From: Ascoidea asiatica
Lineage: Eukaryota > Ascomycota > Saccharomycetes > Ascoideales > Ascoideaceae
Direction of reading: 5' to 3'
Assembly: GCA_001600695.1 (NCBI GenBank)
Contig: BCKQ01000003.1
Coordinates: 1,116,001-1,180,000, forward strand
DNA: 64,000 bases
Shown here: positions 20,015 to 30,417 of the stretch, in pieces
Position numbering within the stretch: the first letter of the stretch is position 1
Layout of the letters: the number at the start of each line of letters is the position of its first letter
Notes under the pieces: model-generated
Database searches by the model: none
The model's input: only the letters and a program-made list of their open reading frames with translations
Told to the model about the DNA's origin: nothing
Program-made: the position numbers and the translations under genes

Positions 20015-22132
20015 ATGAATGGTAATATCCATCCTCCTCCTCCTCCTCAAGAAGGACTATTTAATTCATTAGAAGAAGCAAAATATTATTTGAGAGAGTA
20101 TATGGATCAAACGAATACTAAAATTGTTATATATAGATCAAATAAAGATAGAGGAACTGTAAATTATAGATGTAATCTTGGAGGTGTTTATATAAACAAA
20201 AGATCATTAACTTCCGAGACGCGTAAAAGAAAATCAACAACTTCAAAAATTAATTGTGGTTTTAAACTAATAATAAAATTAGATAAATATTCTCAAAAAT
20301 ACAAGTTAACAGTGCTTTGTCCTGATCATTCTCATCCAGTTTTTCCTCCAGAGATATCTTCCTCAAATTCTAATTCACTTGTATGTGTTAAATATAGGAG
20401 ATCAACAGAGGTCGTTGAATTTATTCACAATCTTGTTAAAGTTAAAAAGAATACCGATTTTAAGCAAATAAAATCATCTTTGTATCAACAATTTCCAAAA
20501 ATTTCGATCACTGATAATGATTTAAGAACTGAATTAAATGCACTTGAAGTTTTTAATGATAATAAAAAGGATGATTCTTTAACTTATTCCAATCAACAAC
20601 AACAACTTGTAAAGCAAAATTTTTATAATAATCAAAATAATTCTAATATTTCTTCTGAAAATATTCAACTGTTTCAAACAAATAAATTTTCCTTAAATAA
20701 TCAAAATTTATCTTTCAATAATAATTTAAATCTAGAAAACGTCTCAAATCAGTATGATTCTTTTAATCTTTTACCAGAAAATGTTAATAATGATAATAGA
20801 AACACTGAACTTATTCAAGTTAATCAAAATTCTGCACCATTTTTTTCTTCCGATTCTTCAACTGATCAATTTGCTGCAATTTCAAGAAAATTAACAAATG
20901 AGGTTGACAAATTTGTTTTCAGATTACTTCAAAATACAAAAATTAGAGATATTTCTACCATTAGATTTCTTTTAAGTGAAAAATTTCCAAATGTAATTAT
21001 AACTGATCAAGAAATCTTAGAGGAAGTTGAAGCTTGTTCAAAATTAACTCAATTTTTAGAAATATCAAAACAAAAGTCATCTCAATCAGAAAAACAACTA
21101 AATCCAAATCAACAAATTTCATTAATAGATAATAATCAACAACTTGGAAATCAATTACAATCCCAAAGTTCTCAAGAACCATTATTTAACTCAAATTCTG
21201 TTTCATTAAGAAATCCTTCTTCAGAACAAAATTTAAATAATTTACTTACACAATCAAATAAATTCAATGGAAATAATTCAATTATTTCTTTCAATCAAGG
21301 CTCAATGTTACAAGACATGAATTCACCTATAATACCACAATTGAAGATTGATAATGTTCCAGACAAATATTATCAACCTGAACCTCCAAAAGAACAAGAT
21401 TTTGATACCATGGAAGCAGCGAAATCATATTTAAATAATTATATGTTAGTTAGCAAAGTTGGTCTTGTTATATATAAATCTGGAAAGGATAGAGGATATG
21501 CACTTTATCGATGTGAAAGAGGTGGAACTCCTGAAAAATCAGTATCTAAAAAGACAAGAGAACGTATGAAACTTTTAACCTCTTCGGCTGCAGAAGATAC
21601 TTTACTGAGCCAAAAAAGAAGAAGACTTTCCAAGAAATTGGGCTGTAACTTTAGAGTTCATGTTAAATTTCAAAAAAGAACTCAAAAATATCGCTTATAT
21701 GTTCCATGTGCAGAACATTCTCATTCAACATTTGTAACTGATATCAAAAATCATCCAGTTTTAAGAAAAAGAACTCCAGAAGTTTATAGTTATATGAAAT
21801 ACTTATATTTTGATGAAAATGTTAAGAAACCTCAATTTATAAGGAGAAAATTATTAGAAAAATTTCCATCATTAAATATAATTGATAAAGATATATACAA
21901 TGACTTACGGAAAATAAAATCTGAACAAAAATTAATTGGACCGAATCCCTTGGATTTACCAAATTCCAATAATATTGGGCAAAACATAGATGATAGCTTG
22001 GCTAATCTACAAACTTTTGAATTACATTTAGGCCAATTACAGCAGACTAGCCAGGGTAGTATGAGTGGAATTGGTTTAGATGGCAATAATTCTGCTCAGC
22101 TTATATCTCAATTCAATCAAGTTATGCCTTGA
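20015..22132 (+). CDS. Putative transcription factor with two FAR1/AFT-like zinc modules
   Basis: This 705-residue protein (from the ATG at 20015) carries two copies of a FAR1/WRKY-GCM1-like domain, the DNA-binding fold shared by FAR1 proteins, Mutator transposases and yeast Aft factors. Copy 1 (about 14-110) has SLEEAKYYLREYM, then ligand candidates Cys53, Cys81, Cys102, His105 and His107. Copy 2 (about 458-575) has TMEAAKSYLNNYM and Cys500, Cys544, Cys565, His568 and His570. The Cys-x20-Cys-x2-His-x-His spacing is the same in both. A roughly 50-residue helical segment occurs three times: after each zinc module (about 126-180 and 586-640) and once in between (296-348). Each contains a KFP-type core (QQFPKISITD, EKFPNVIITD, EKFPSLNIID). 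Linkers are Gln/Asn-rich. There is no transposase catalytic core. A nuclear regulator of possible transposon ancestry is my inference. Confidence 0.8.
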   Translation: MNGNIHPPPPPQEGLFNSLEEAKYYLREYMDQTNTKIVIYRSNKDRGTVNYRCNLGGVYINKRSLTSETRKRKSTTSKINCGFKLIIKLDKYSQKYKLTVLCPDHSHPVFPPEISSSNSNSLVCVKYRRSTEVVEFIHNLVKVKKNTDFKQIKSSLYQQFPKISITDNDLRTELNALEVFNDNKKDDSLTYSNQQQQLVKQNFYNNQNNSNISSENIQLFQTNKFSLNNQNLSFNNNLNLENVSNQYDSFNLLPENVNNDNRNTELIQVNQNSAPFFSSDSSTDQFAAISRKLTNEVDKFVFRLLQNTKIRDISTIRFLLSEKFPNVIITDQEILEEVEACSKLTQFLEISKQKSSQSEKQLNPNQQISLIDNNQQLGNQLQSQSSQEPLFNSNSVSLRNPSSEQNLNNLLTQSNKFNGNNSIISFNQGSMLQDMNSPIIPQLKIDNVPDKYYQPEPPKEQDFDTMEAAKSYLNNYMLVSKVGLVIYKSGKDRGYALYRCERGGTPEKSVSKKTRERMKLLTSSAAEDTLLSQKRRRLSKKLGCNFRVHVKFQKRTQKYRLYVPCAEHSHSTFVTDIKNHPVLRKRTPEVYSYMKYLYFDENVKKPQFIRRKLLEKFPSLNIIDKDIYNDLRKIKSEQKLIGPNPLDLPNSNNIGQNIDDSLANLQTFELHLGQLQQTSQGSMSGIGLDGNNSAQLISQFNQVMP

Positions 22133-22430
22133 GGAAATTGAAACCAAGCACTCTTATCAATTGAATTAATTTTCATTCCTCTATGCATTTTAATTTTTGT
22201 ACAATAGATATATATTATACTGTATTTTTAGTAAAGTTAAACCTTCATAATTAATGAATGCTTTCCTATGGAACGAGAATATAAATGATATTACTAGAGC
22301 GGACTTCTTCCCAGATAAAAAGTCTACAAAATGGTAATCAAAAATTGGTATATTTTATTTTAAGGAAAGAAATCAAGGTACAACTAAATGAATATATGGA
22401 TTATTTCATAAAAAAATATAACAAGCATGT
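22133..22430. terminator. Convergent 3' region
   Basis: A 298-bp AT-rich gap between converging stops. It contains TATATATTATACTGTA-like efficiency elements (22208-22225), but no defined site can be assigned. Confidence 0.35.
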
Positions 22431-25178
22431 TTAAGAAAGCTTTCTTTCATTAGTTTTCATTGCCCTCTTTCTATATTTAAGATTTTTTGCAGAATTCAAT
22501 CTGTCAGAACTTTTTTCTTTTGAAATAAAGCGATCAAAGGGATTATTGACTTTCAAAATATTTAGCGGAATTAAAATAGCATTACTTTTAGGTAATTTTT
22601 TCTTCAAATCCTGCTTTGATTCACTAATTATGCTTTTTATATTAGTTAATCCTCTTTTTTGCAAGTTAATAGAGGTAATATCTTCAGAAGTCTTAACTTC
22701 AGATAGAATTCGGTAATTTTTTTTAACAACAAAATTCACATCGTCTACTTTTAGGAAGTCCAAAAAATGGCAATAGCTGCATTCGTCTTCATCTTTTTCT
22801 TCTTCACAGTCATCATCATTTTCACCGTTTTCATTTTCATGAGGGTCATGTCTGTGCCTAAATTTATGATGATGATGGTGTTTCTTGCTCTTGTTGTCTT
22901 CTTCACCTTCACAATCTTCACTATCATCATGCCATTTATCAAAAAAATGTTTATGAATATGTTTCTTTTCATCTTCTTCACCACAATCATCTTGATGATG
23001 CTTTCTTTTTTGTCCGAAATATGGATAATGAGGTTGTTTATGTCTGTGAATATTTTGATGTTTTTTCCATTTTGGATGAGCAAATAAAAGTGAATCTTGA
23101 TCCATCCTTGAGGTTAAATTTTCATTAGATTCAAATTTATAATTTTCTTGATTTAAAATGTTATTATCATATTCTGCTTCTAAGTTGTCAGAGTTTTGAT
23201 CCGCTTTAGAAGATGTTTGAGTTGGTTCTGCTGAATTAGCCTTTTCTTCAAATAAATTGTTCAAATGATCATGATGTGAATTTGTGTACCCTTTATTTTC
23301 GTTAGAATAAAAATCTTTATAGTATAGGTTTTTTTGATGTTTTCCATGACGGTTATTATACTCTTCATTGTCTTCATAGTAGTTTTTATTATTTTTTTCA
23401 TAAAAGTCATCATGACCACTTTCATTATCATAATAATTATTATTATTGTTTTTATTATTATACTCATTATCATCATTATCGTTAGCGTTTTCATTTTCAT
23501 CGTCATTTTCGTCATCATCTTCATCATCCTCATCACAATCATCATAATCCTTGTAATGATGATTAGAACAATCATCACAATCCTTTTGCTTTTTAATATG
23601 TTTTTTACATTGGTAACCTTCACAGAATTTTTTTCTCAGCTTTCTAAAAATCTCTCTTTTATTTAGATTATTTATCTGATTTTCGGAAGTGTCTTGGACT
23701 TCTTCTATTTCAGTATCTTCATTTTGATTATCATCTTGATTTTCATATTCATTATCAAATTCTTTTTCAGTTTCACTTTCAAATTCAGTTTCATTTTCAT
23801 TTTCATGTTCATGTTCATGTTCATTGTTATTATCTTTATAAGTTGAGTTAAATTGTTTATTATCATTCATTTCTATTTTATTGGCTATAACTTCTTGAGA
23901 TTGTTTTTCTTCATTTATTTGATCGAAATTTTTATTTTTGAAAAACTTTCCAGCAAATAATGCAGGATCTATTTTAGGGTGATAATTAATGGAAGTTTTT
24001 GCTGCTGCTGTTGTTGAGTTTAAATTTTCAATTAAGGAATCTGGTTTATAATTATTTCTTTTTTGTAGATTGTTAATAGATGATCTATTAAATGAATCAT
24101 ATGCTGGGAATAGAGATAGATTAATATTATCATCATTAATTTTAAGACAAAAACTTTCATCTTGGGACATTACATTAATTGTACAGAAAATACTATGAAT
24201 AAGTTTTGAATAATCAAGAGTTTCAGTCCAAGAATTAGCAAAATTATTGAAAAAAGATTTCAAATCATTGTCTTTATAATTGTCATTGTCATTGTCATTG
24301 TCAATCTCTTTGAAATCCGATGGAGTTTCATAATTGTTTCTATAATTATTTTCATAATGATTTTCATTGTCTATTATTTTTAAAGACGGATTTTTATGAT
24401 CGATTGAATTAATTTCTTTGAATGTGAAAACCAAAAGTGGATTGTCATTGATTAAAGATTGTTTGAATATTGGTAACTTTTCTTTTGGAAGTTTTAACAT
24501 ATTTTTTGCTGATTTACAATTTTTTAAAATAAAATTTATATCTAAATTTTCATTAGTTGATTTTAAATAAGGATCAGTTAAAACTAAATAATAATCAATT
24601 AATTGATAAGAATTTGGTAATTTAAAAGGAATTGAAGTTTCTGCAAAATTTGCATAATCTAAATTATTTGAATTTTCTTTTGGAAAATTTAAAGGTTCAG
24701 TACTATTAAAAATAAAAAGGGTTGTAACATTATTTGGTATAATTATAGTTGAAAAAGAGTTTTGAATATTTGATAATTTAAATTTTTTACTATTTTTAAT
24801 CAAATAATTTAAACCAATATCATTCATTAAATTTTCATTATTTAATAAATTTTTTGAAAGAATTAAAACTTGAGAATTTGAATGATTATTTAAATCTCTT
24901 AAATTCGTAAAATCATCACCATATAAAGATGTTAACATTATTGAATTAATTTCATTTTTTAAAATTGGAGCAGGTTCATTATTACTATAATATTCAGGAT
25001 AAGATTTTGAATGTAAAAATTGTGGAGATTGAGATTTTTGAAATTCTTTAAATGAAATTTCATTTTCATTTTCATTATTTATATTGGAATTAATTTCAAA
25101 TTCAAAAGAGTAAACTTCTTTTGCAATTGTTAATAGTAAAATAATGAAAAAAACAATATTTAAATGAATCGATAACAT
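22431..25178 (-). CDS. Large secreted Cys/His/Asp-rich protein with Kex2-type sites
   Basis: I do not recognise a family for this 915-residue protein. A clear signal peptide (1 to about 24, hydrophobic core VFFIILLLTIA) directs it into the secretory pathway. Residues 25-370 are fairly ordered and contain Cys221, 332 and 344. Dibasic KR sites, candidates for Kex2 cleavage, occur at 373-374 (LQKR), 507-508 (LNKR), 724-725 and 841-842 (LQKR). The part between 509 and 805 is dominated by acidic runs and His clusters (HHHHH at 767-771). It has Cys519, 524, 534, 537, 548, 732, 756, 791, 800 and 803, often as DDC or DC. Such composition suggests metal binding, but no known zincophore or histatin signature is present. 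The C-terminal part (843-915) is basic. No GPI signal or transmembrane helix is seen after the signal peptide. Minus-strand neighbour of the MARVEL-like gene, 748 bp away. Confidence 0.7.
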   Translation of the reverse strand: MLSIHLNIVFFIILLLTIAKEVYSFEFEINSNINNENENEISFKEFQKSQSPQFLHSKSYPEYYSNNEPAPILKNEINSIMLTSLYGDDFTNLRDLNNHSNSQVLILSKNLLNNENLMNDIGLNYLIKNSKKFKLSNIQNSFSTIIIPNNVTTLFIFNSTEPLNFPKENSNNLDYANFAETSIPFKLPNSYQLIDYYLVLTDPYLKSTNENLDINFILKNCKSAKNMLKLPKEKLPIFKQSLINDNPLLVFTFKEINSIDHKNPSLKIIDNENHYENNYRNNYETPSDFKEIDNDNDNDNYKDNDLKSFFNNFANSWTETLDYSKLIHSIFCTINVMSQDESFCLKINDDNINLSLFPAYDSFNRSSINNLQKRNNYKPDSLIENLNSTTAAAKTSINYHPKIDPALFAGKFFKNKNFDQINEEKQSQEVIANKIEMNDNKQFNSTYKDNNNEHEHEHENENETEFESETEKEFDNEYENQDDNQNEDTEIEEVQDTSENQINNLNKREIFRKLRKKFCEGYQCKKHIKKQKDCDDCSNHHYKDYDDCDEDDEDDDENDDENENANDNDDNEYNNKNNNNNYYDNESGHDDFYEKNNKNYYEDNEEYNNRHGKHQKNLYYKDFYSNENKGYTNSHHDHLNNLFEEKANSAEPTQTSSKADQNSDNLEAEYDNNILNQENYKFESNENLTSRMDQDSLLFAHPKWKKHQNIHRHKQPHYPYFGQKRKHHQDDCGEEDEKKHIHKHFFDKWHDDSEDCEGEEDNKSKKHHHHHKFRHRHDPHENENGENDDDCEEEKDEDECSYCHFLDFLKVDDVNFVVKKNYRILSEVKTSEDITSINLQKRGLTNIKSIISESKQDLKKKLPKSNAILIPLNILKVNNPFDRFISKEKSSDRLNSAKNLKYRKRAMKTNERKLS

Positions 25179-25926
25179 TATTTAGATTATCAATTGATAT
25201 GTTTCTCATATTACTTTGCTAAAATCTTGAATGATTGATTTTTACAAAAGTAGCTATGTTATCAATAAAGATTTAATATTTAAAATATGATTCAAATTGA
25301 TTTGATTTCAAATTCAATTTCAAAAAAGAAAACATATTTTATTAAGCGCCCATAGTATTTTATTTTCAAAGTACCATATTTTAAACAATTTTTTTTTTAC
25401 ATCTCATTAGCCATTTCTATTTTGTCAAGCTAGAGTATTGTTAGAGTCAACAACGTTAACTTTCTTTCTTAGCATTAAATTGATGTTGACAGAAGGAGAA
25501 TGAGCAAAATGAAAATAATTCAATGCTTTTGAATTTAACTCGACACAAAAGGATCCGCTGAGTGAATATAAAGAGTTGGTTAGAGTTTTTACATTAGAAC
25601 TGAAATTGAAAGTGATTTTGTATTTGCAGACAAATAGAAATTAAATTGAAAAATAAATAAATAAATAAAAAGAGAATATCTAAACAAATGTGTAATGGCT
25701 AGATATAAGCCAATTAACCATCAAGGACATACCTACCTACACAACAAAAAAAATACAATTAAAAACCACCACATACATATATAAACTCCACATAATTACA
25801 ACCGCTGAATCTTAAAGCATTATATGATTAAAAACAATAAAAGCATTTGAAATATTAAGCTTTGAAATTTGATTTATTTTACTTTATTTTTTTTAGATTC
25901 CTTTAAGAATCATCTTTTTGATAGAT
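25179..25926. promoter_or_regulatory. Intergenic region upstream of the secreted protein gene
   Basis: AT-rich, with a CAACGTTAAC word at about 25449-25458. No coding or RNA gene seen. The segment next to 25926 is the 3' region of the MARVEL-like gene. Confidence 0.4.
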
Positions 25927-27030
25927 TTACTCAGTATAAATCTTAACTTTTTTCTTACCTTCGAGCATTTCTTCATCGAATACTTCAGTAAGACCACTTT
26001 CACTGATGATGAATTTCTTTGTGAATTCAGGATCTTGGGCAATAAGAGGAGGAGGAGGAGGAATGTTTGAAGAGAAATTGTTGGTGTAATTGGGGGCAGA
26101 ACGAGTGCTGATGTTACGACGAGGGAGATTTGAAGGAGGAGTGAACTGAGCAGGCTCTGGGATGATGTCCAAGCGGGAGATGTAGAAAATGGTGGCGAGA
26201 ATCACAAGATCCATCAACCAGGATAAAGTGCTGACACAAACCATTCCGGTGACAGCTTTACGGATTTGACAATAGTCGGAGGAATTGGAACAAGTTGCAG
26301 CCATTAAAATACCAACAGAAACACCAAAGGCAGCAACAGAAAGACAGAATGCAATACCACTGTAGAAAATACAACTGGCACTTTTTTCGAAGCTGATTAA
26401 TCTGAATAAGAATATTAGAGAAATGGCCATGATTATAGAGGAATGAGAAATTAAGAATGCCCATGCACTTCTATTAATATCATCATCATCTTTATCTAAG
26501 TTGATTGAACATAGAATAACAATTATTATTTGGAAAATGATTTGAAAAAATTTGATTATGGAGTTGATAGTGAATGCATCTTTGGGAATACCTAATAAGG
26601 ATGTAATAATTTTTGGAGTTTTGAATAAAGGATATTGATAAGTTTCATGAAGTAGCATAATGAGAACATTATTTCTTGAATGATTTTGATCTGGTCCATT
26701 CATATTACTAAATTGATTAAAATTTGAAAATCCAATGTTTCTTTCTTCATCTATATGTCTATCGTCTTCCATATTTTTATCATCTGAATATTCTGAAGCG
26801 TTATCGTTTTCATTATCTTCATTTTCTTCTTCTTCATTATTATTGTTACTATTAATATTATTTTCATTTGAATTTTCTTCAATGCTTCCCATAGTTGGAG
26901 GAAGTGGAATGTTATTGTCTTGAGAAACTATAGACTGAGTAGGAGGAATATTTCCAATAGTGGTATTGGTAGCACCAGATATTACTCTATTACTATTATT
27001 CTCAAAACTAAAATCTCTATCTTTATTCAT
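25927..27030 (-). CDS. Four-helix MARVEL-like membrane protein, paralogue A
   Basis: A 367-residue protein with a disordered acidic/Asn-rich N terminus (1-120) and four predicted transmembrane helices at about 153-176, 188-210, 220-246 and 259-284, the arrangement of MARVEL-type proteins. A short loop holds Cys247 and Cys254 (Cys-x6-Cys), followed by QIRKAVTGMVC and, after helix 4, IFYISRLD. The C-terminal tail has a Pro run and ends KKVKIYTE. The divergently transcribed neighbour at 28315 shares the helix region, the Cys pair, the (Q/E)IR(K/R)A(V/I)T motif, FYISRLD and the RKVKIELYA-like tail, so the two are paralogues. Yeast Nce102-type proteins are shorter and I cannot claim orthology. A plasma-membrane or sorting role is inference from topology. 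Confidence 0.75.
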   Translation of the reverse strand: MNKDRDFSFENNSNRVISGATNTTIGNIPPTQSIVSQDNNIPLPPTMGSIEENSNENNINSNNNNEEEENEDNENDNASEYSDDKNMEDDRHIDEERNIGFSNFNQFSNMNGPDQNHSRNNVLIMLLHETYQYPLFKTPKIITSLLGIPKDAFTINSIIKFFQIIFQIIIVILCSINLDKDDDDINRSAWAFLISHSSIIMAISLIFLFRLISFEKSASCIFYSGIAFCLSVAAFGVSVGILMAATCSNSSDYCQIRKAVTGMVCVSTLSWLMDLVILATIFYISRLDIIPEPAQFTPPSNLPRRNISTRSAPNYTNNFSSNIPPPPPLIAQDPEFTKKFIISESGLTEVFDEEMLEGKKKVKIYTE

Positions 27031-28314
27031 CTTGTCTTTTCTTTTTGTTTCTAATATTATAAATTAATACAAATTTAATTAAGAGATAACTTTATTATAT
27101 TCACTAATAAAACAATAAATACTTTATAATAAATGCTGAATTAAAGTGATTAAAATGGACAAATTAAAAAGAAAAAGGAATAGTGCTGAGCAAAGTATTA
27201 TATATCCAACCAGCATTCATCTGACGATGTTATAACTTTGAAAATAATTTTAAAATTTAACTTTTACTTACAATCTTAAAAAAGAATAATATTTACCTAA
27301 AAGATATAAAATGCCTAAAGTAATTAAACTATTATTATTGTTTTCTAAAACATTCTGGATATATGTATCAGTCGAAGTAATCTAATTACATTTTTAAAAG
27401 ACTGAGATTTATTAACGTTAGTATTGTAAATATTTGAAATTATATCCAGGAATTGAATGAAATTGAATGGATATGAATAGATCTGGTTTTCATCATATCA
27501 TTTCACTTCGTATTCATAATGATATCTTTGATTATTCCAAAGTACAGTATCTCGTCTAATAACTAAACACTAATAATTTCTAATAATTACCATAATTTTC
27601 AGGTTTATGCCCTTAAAATGAAAAATTAATAAAAAAAATTTAAAAATATCAAAGCTTTATTTTCTTTTATCTTATCGTTTGGTGGTGGAATTAAAAGACC
27701 CACATAGGTGGTACTCAACTAAACCATCTCGTCTAATCGCTATGCTTAAAACCTGCTTAAGGCCGCATTCCATATAAAAGTATTTTCCAAGATTTATTTT
27801 GGTTTCTGATTCTTAAGTTTACACTGACAATAAAATTAATAATACTACTACTAATAATAACACTAAGACTAATCTCAATAAAAAATATAATAAAAAAAAA
27901 TATATTGAATATGGATTAGGCAAATTACGCTACAGCATAATTATTTGTTTACTGTGAATGTTCTATATCTTTTATTTTACCTGATACTCTTCCAATGCCA
28001 ACCAATGCTATGGAGTAACTTAATCTCGTTTATTCATATTGTTTAAAGTCATCCAGCTTATATTCTACCTTTTATAACTAGAATTGTTTCCTGTTTTTAA
28101 ATTGATTTTGAATTCTGTTTTGCCTTTTCTTTTTTTTTTTCTCTCTTCTTATTTAAATAAAGTATTTGATTTTGATTTCATAATAGTTCAAAAACCAGCA
28201 TTTTCTATTATCAATTTAATATAAAAAAAAGAAAGATTTTAAAAGTTGAAATATTTTTAAAACAGGATTTTGTATATAATATAATATATTATAATAAAAT
28301 AATAGAAATTGAAT
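27031..28314. promoter_or_regulatory. Shared divergent promoter region of the MARVEL-like pair
   Basis: A 1.28-kb AT-rich region between the two paralogue starts. A GC-richer patch lies at about 27680-27780. The frame of the plus-strand gene extends to TTG at 28309; the ATG is at 28315. No coding sequence seen. Confidence 0.5.
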
Positions 28315-29784
28315 ATGTCTAATCATAGGCGTAGTTATTCTGTGGATTTAACTTCAAATCCACCAATTCCTAATAGTAATACAAGCAATAATAATCTTAA
28401 ATTTCCAACTTCTAATGCTTATTCAATACCACCAATCCCTTCTCAAATCCCATATCAATCCTATCAACAAGTTTCTTCAAATCCATCTCAACAAATGATG
28501 AATATTCCATCATCTTATAATAATCAATATAATAATCAATCTAATTTTCAACCTAATTTTCAATCTCAATACTCAAATCCAATTCCTCAAAATCAATCAA
28601 ATCTTCCATACCCTCCTGTTCAAGGTCCATCTTATTTGAATTTCAGACCAAATACAAATTCTCAAATTCCTCCTCCAATATATGAAGAATCTGATTCAAA
28701 TTCAACAACTCCATTACCTCCACAAAATATAAATCCAATTCCAGATATAAATCCAGTTTCTAATCCAACCCCTCATCCAATTTCAAAACCAATTTCCAGA
28801 CCAATATCAAATCCAAATTTAAATCCTATTACTGATTCAAACCTTAACCCAAATCAAATTCAATCAGAAACTATTCCAGTTAATCAATCTCAATTATCTT
28901 CAAGAATGTCTAATATGTCTGTTGGTGGGAAAAGTACTTCTGTTGATCATCATCATCAACCTTCTATTATTAATAATGATGATGACGTAATTAAAACTTA
29001 TGGAAATTTCGATGATGAAAAACTTTCAATTCCTGATGATATTGAAAGTCAAAACTCAAGAAATCATATACGAAGTTTATTTTATTCAAGAATTATTCAA
29101 AAACCAATTGGTAAAACTCCACAATTTGCTCAAAAAACCTTAGGTTTAAGTCAAACCGCTTTTTCTTTGAATACTGTAATACATTTCTTAGAAGTTGTAT
29201 TAGCATCAATTATTATTGGTTTATCTTCCAAATCTTTGAACGATGATAATGAAATTAGTGGAAGAGTTTGGGCATATTTAATTTCTCAATCTTCAATTAT
29301 TTTGGCAGTTTCACTTTTATTCTTATTTAGAATTATGGATTTTGAACATAATAATGGAATATTTTATTGCATTATTAGTAGTTCTTTATCAATTGCTGCA
29401 ATGGGTGTTTGTATTGGAATTTTAATGCCTGCAGATTGTGGTGTTAAGAATTCATTATGTGAAATTAGAAGAGCAATAACTGCTCTTGTATGCTTAGCAA
29501 CATTTACTTGGATCATAAATTTGGTTCAATTTTTAACAATTTTTTATATTTCCAGATTAGATAATTTATTACCTTCTGCATTTTCTGAAAACTTTAATCA
29601 ACCTATAATTCGTCCGTCTGAGCCTATTTCAGTTAGTAAACCTTTTAATTTTGCTAATACTAGAGGATCTGATGGTGACTCTCAAAATCATGCAATTAAA
29701 GATTTTGTTTTAAGAAATGGTTCACTTTATGATGCTTCAAGTGCCAACTTGGATAGAAAAGTTAAGATTGAACTTTATGCTTGA
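28315..29784 (+). CDS. Four-helix MARVEL-like membrane protein, paralogue B
   Basis: A 489-residue paralogue of the minus-strand gene ending at 25927. The long N-terminal region (about 1-240) is Pro/Asn/Gln/Ser-rich, with PISKPISRPISNPN-type repeats and an acidic patch before the membrane domain. Four hydrophobic helices follow (TVIHFLEVVLASIIIGL; VWAYLISQSSIILAVSLLFLF; IFYCIISSSLSIAAMGVCIGIL; TALVCLATFTWIINLVQFLTI). The loop before helix 4 has MPADCGVKNSLCEIRRAIT, keeping the Cys-x6-Cys spacing of its partner. IFYISRLD and the tail DRKVKIELYA are also shared. Its N terminus is longer and less acidic than the partner's, so the cytosolic part has diverged most. Function not known. Confidence 0.75.
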   Translation: MSNHRRSYSVDLTSNPPIPNSNTSNNNLKFPTSNAYSIPPIPSQIPYQSYQQVSSNPSQQMMNIPSSYNNQYNNQSNFQPNFQSQYSNPIPQNQSNLPYPPVQGPSYLNFRPNTNSQIPPPIYEESDSNSTTPLPPQNINPIPDINPVSNPTPHPISKPISRPISNPNLNPITDSNLNPNQIQSETIPVNQSQLSSRMSNMSVGGKSTSVDHHHQPSIINNDDDVIKTYGNFDDEKLSIPDDIESQNSRNHIRSLFYSRIIQKPIGKTPQFAQKTLGLSQTAFSLNTVIHFLEVVLASIIIGLSSKSLNDDNEISGRVWAYLISQSSIILAVSLLFLFRIMDFEHNNGIFYCIISSSLSIAAMGVCIGILMPADCGVKNSLCEIRRAITALVCLATFTWIINLVQFLTIFYISRLDNLLPSAFSENFNQPIIRPSEPISVSKPFNFANTRGSDGDSQNHAIKDFVLRNGSLYDASSANLDRKVKIELYA

Positions 29785-30417
29785 GGTTCATTTCAAAACT
29801 AATTGAAATAAAGAAAAGTTAGTTAGGTATTAGAAAAAAAAAAAAAAACTAGAAAAGCTCGGCATCTTTATATTATCTGGTTTTGAGAAATAGACATGAA
29901 GTTTATTAGAGGTTTATTTGGTTTTTTAGGTAGGTTTATTAGATATGATTTGATTTGTATTTATTTTAAATTAATGAATTCAGTAACGTTATTAATTTGT
30001 TTATATTATGTGTTTATAAACTATAGGAAGGAGGTGGTTTCTTATTTTTATTTCTATTTTTTATATATATTTTTTCTCTTCTTTTATGTCATAATAGTTT
30101 TCATTAAATCAAATCATTACTTATAAACTCATTCGAATATTTTTCAGTTAATTGTTGTGATTTTTATTTCATCAATCTAAAAAGTAAAATAAATTAATTT
30201 GCTTTAATTGAGTTCTACTTATTTTAGAGTAAGTAATGTTGACTTGACTAGGGTAACGGTAAACACCATTCAAAAAGTTTAGACATCTTTTTCAATTTTC
30301 AAATAGCACGGTAAAATTATGAGCTTTTAAAATCCATTAAAAATAGAATCAATAAGCAATGCTTTGACAAAATAATTTTACTTCATGAAACAATCTTTCA
30401 TCAAATAGTTCATTGGT
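29785..30417. other. 633-bp intergenic region
   Basis: A poly(A) run at 29834-29848 follows the MARVEL-like stop. A 76-codon frame at 29896-30126 encodes a hydrophobic T-rich translation typical of AT-rich non-coding DNA and is not called. The promoter of MED1 is expected in the last 250 bp. Confidence 0.4.

Noticed and set aside
23261-23666. Long opposite- and shifted-frame readings inside the His/Asp-rich gene
   Set aside because: They are shadows of the repetitive acidic codons; the main frame has the signal peptide and dibasic sites.
29896-30126. 76-codon hydrophobic frame after the MARVEL-like gene
   Set aside because: Aromatic and Ile-rich composition fits random AT-rich DNA; no conserved feature was seen. 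Transcript data could revive it.
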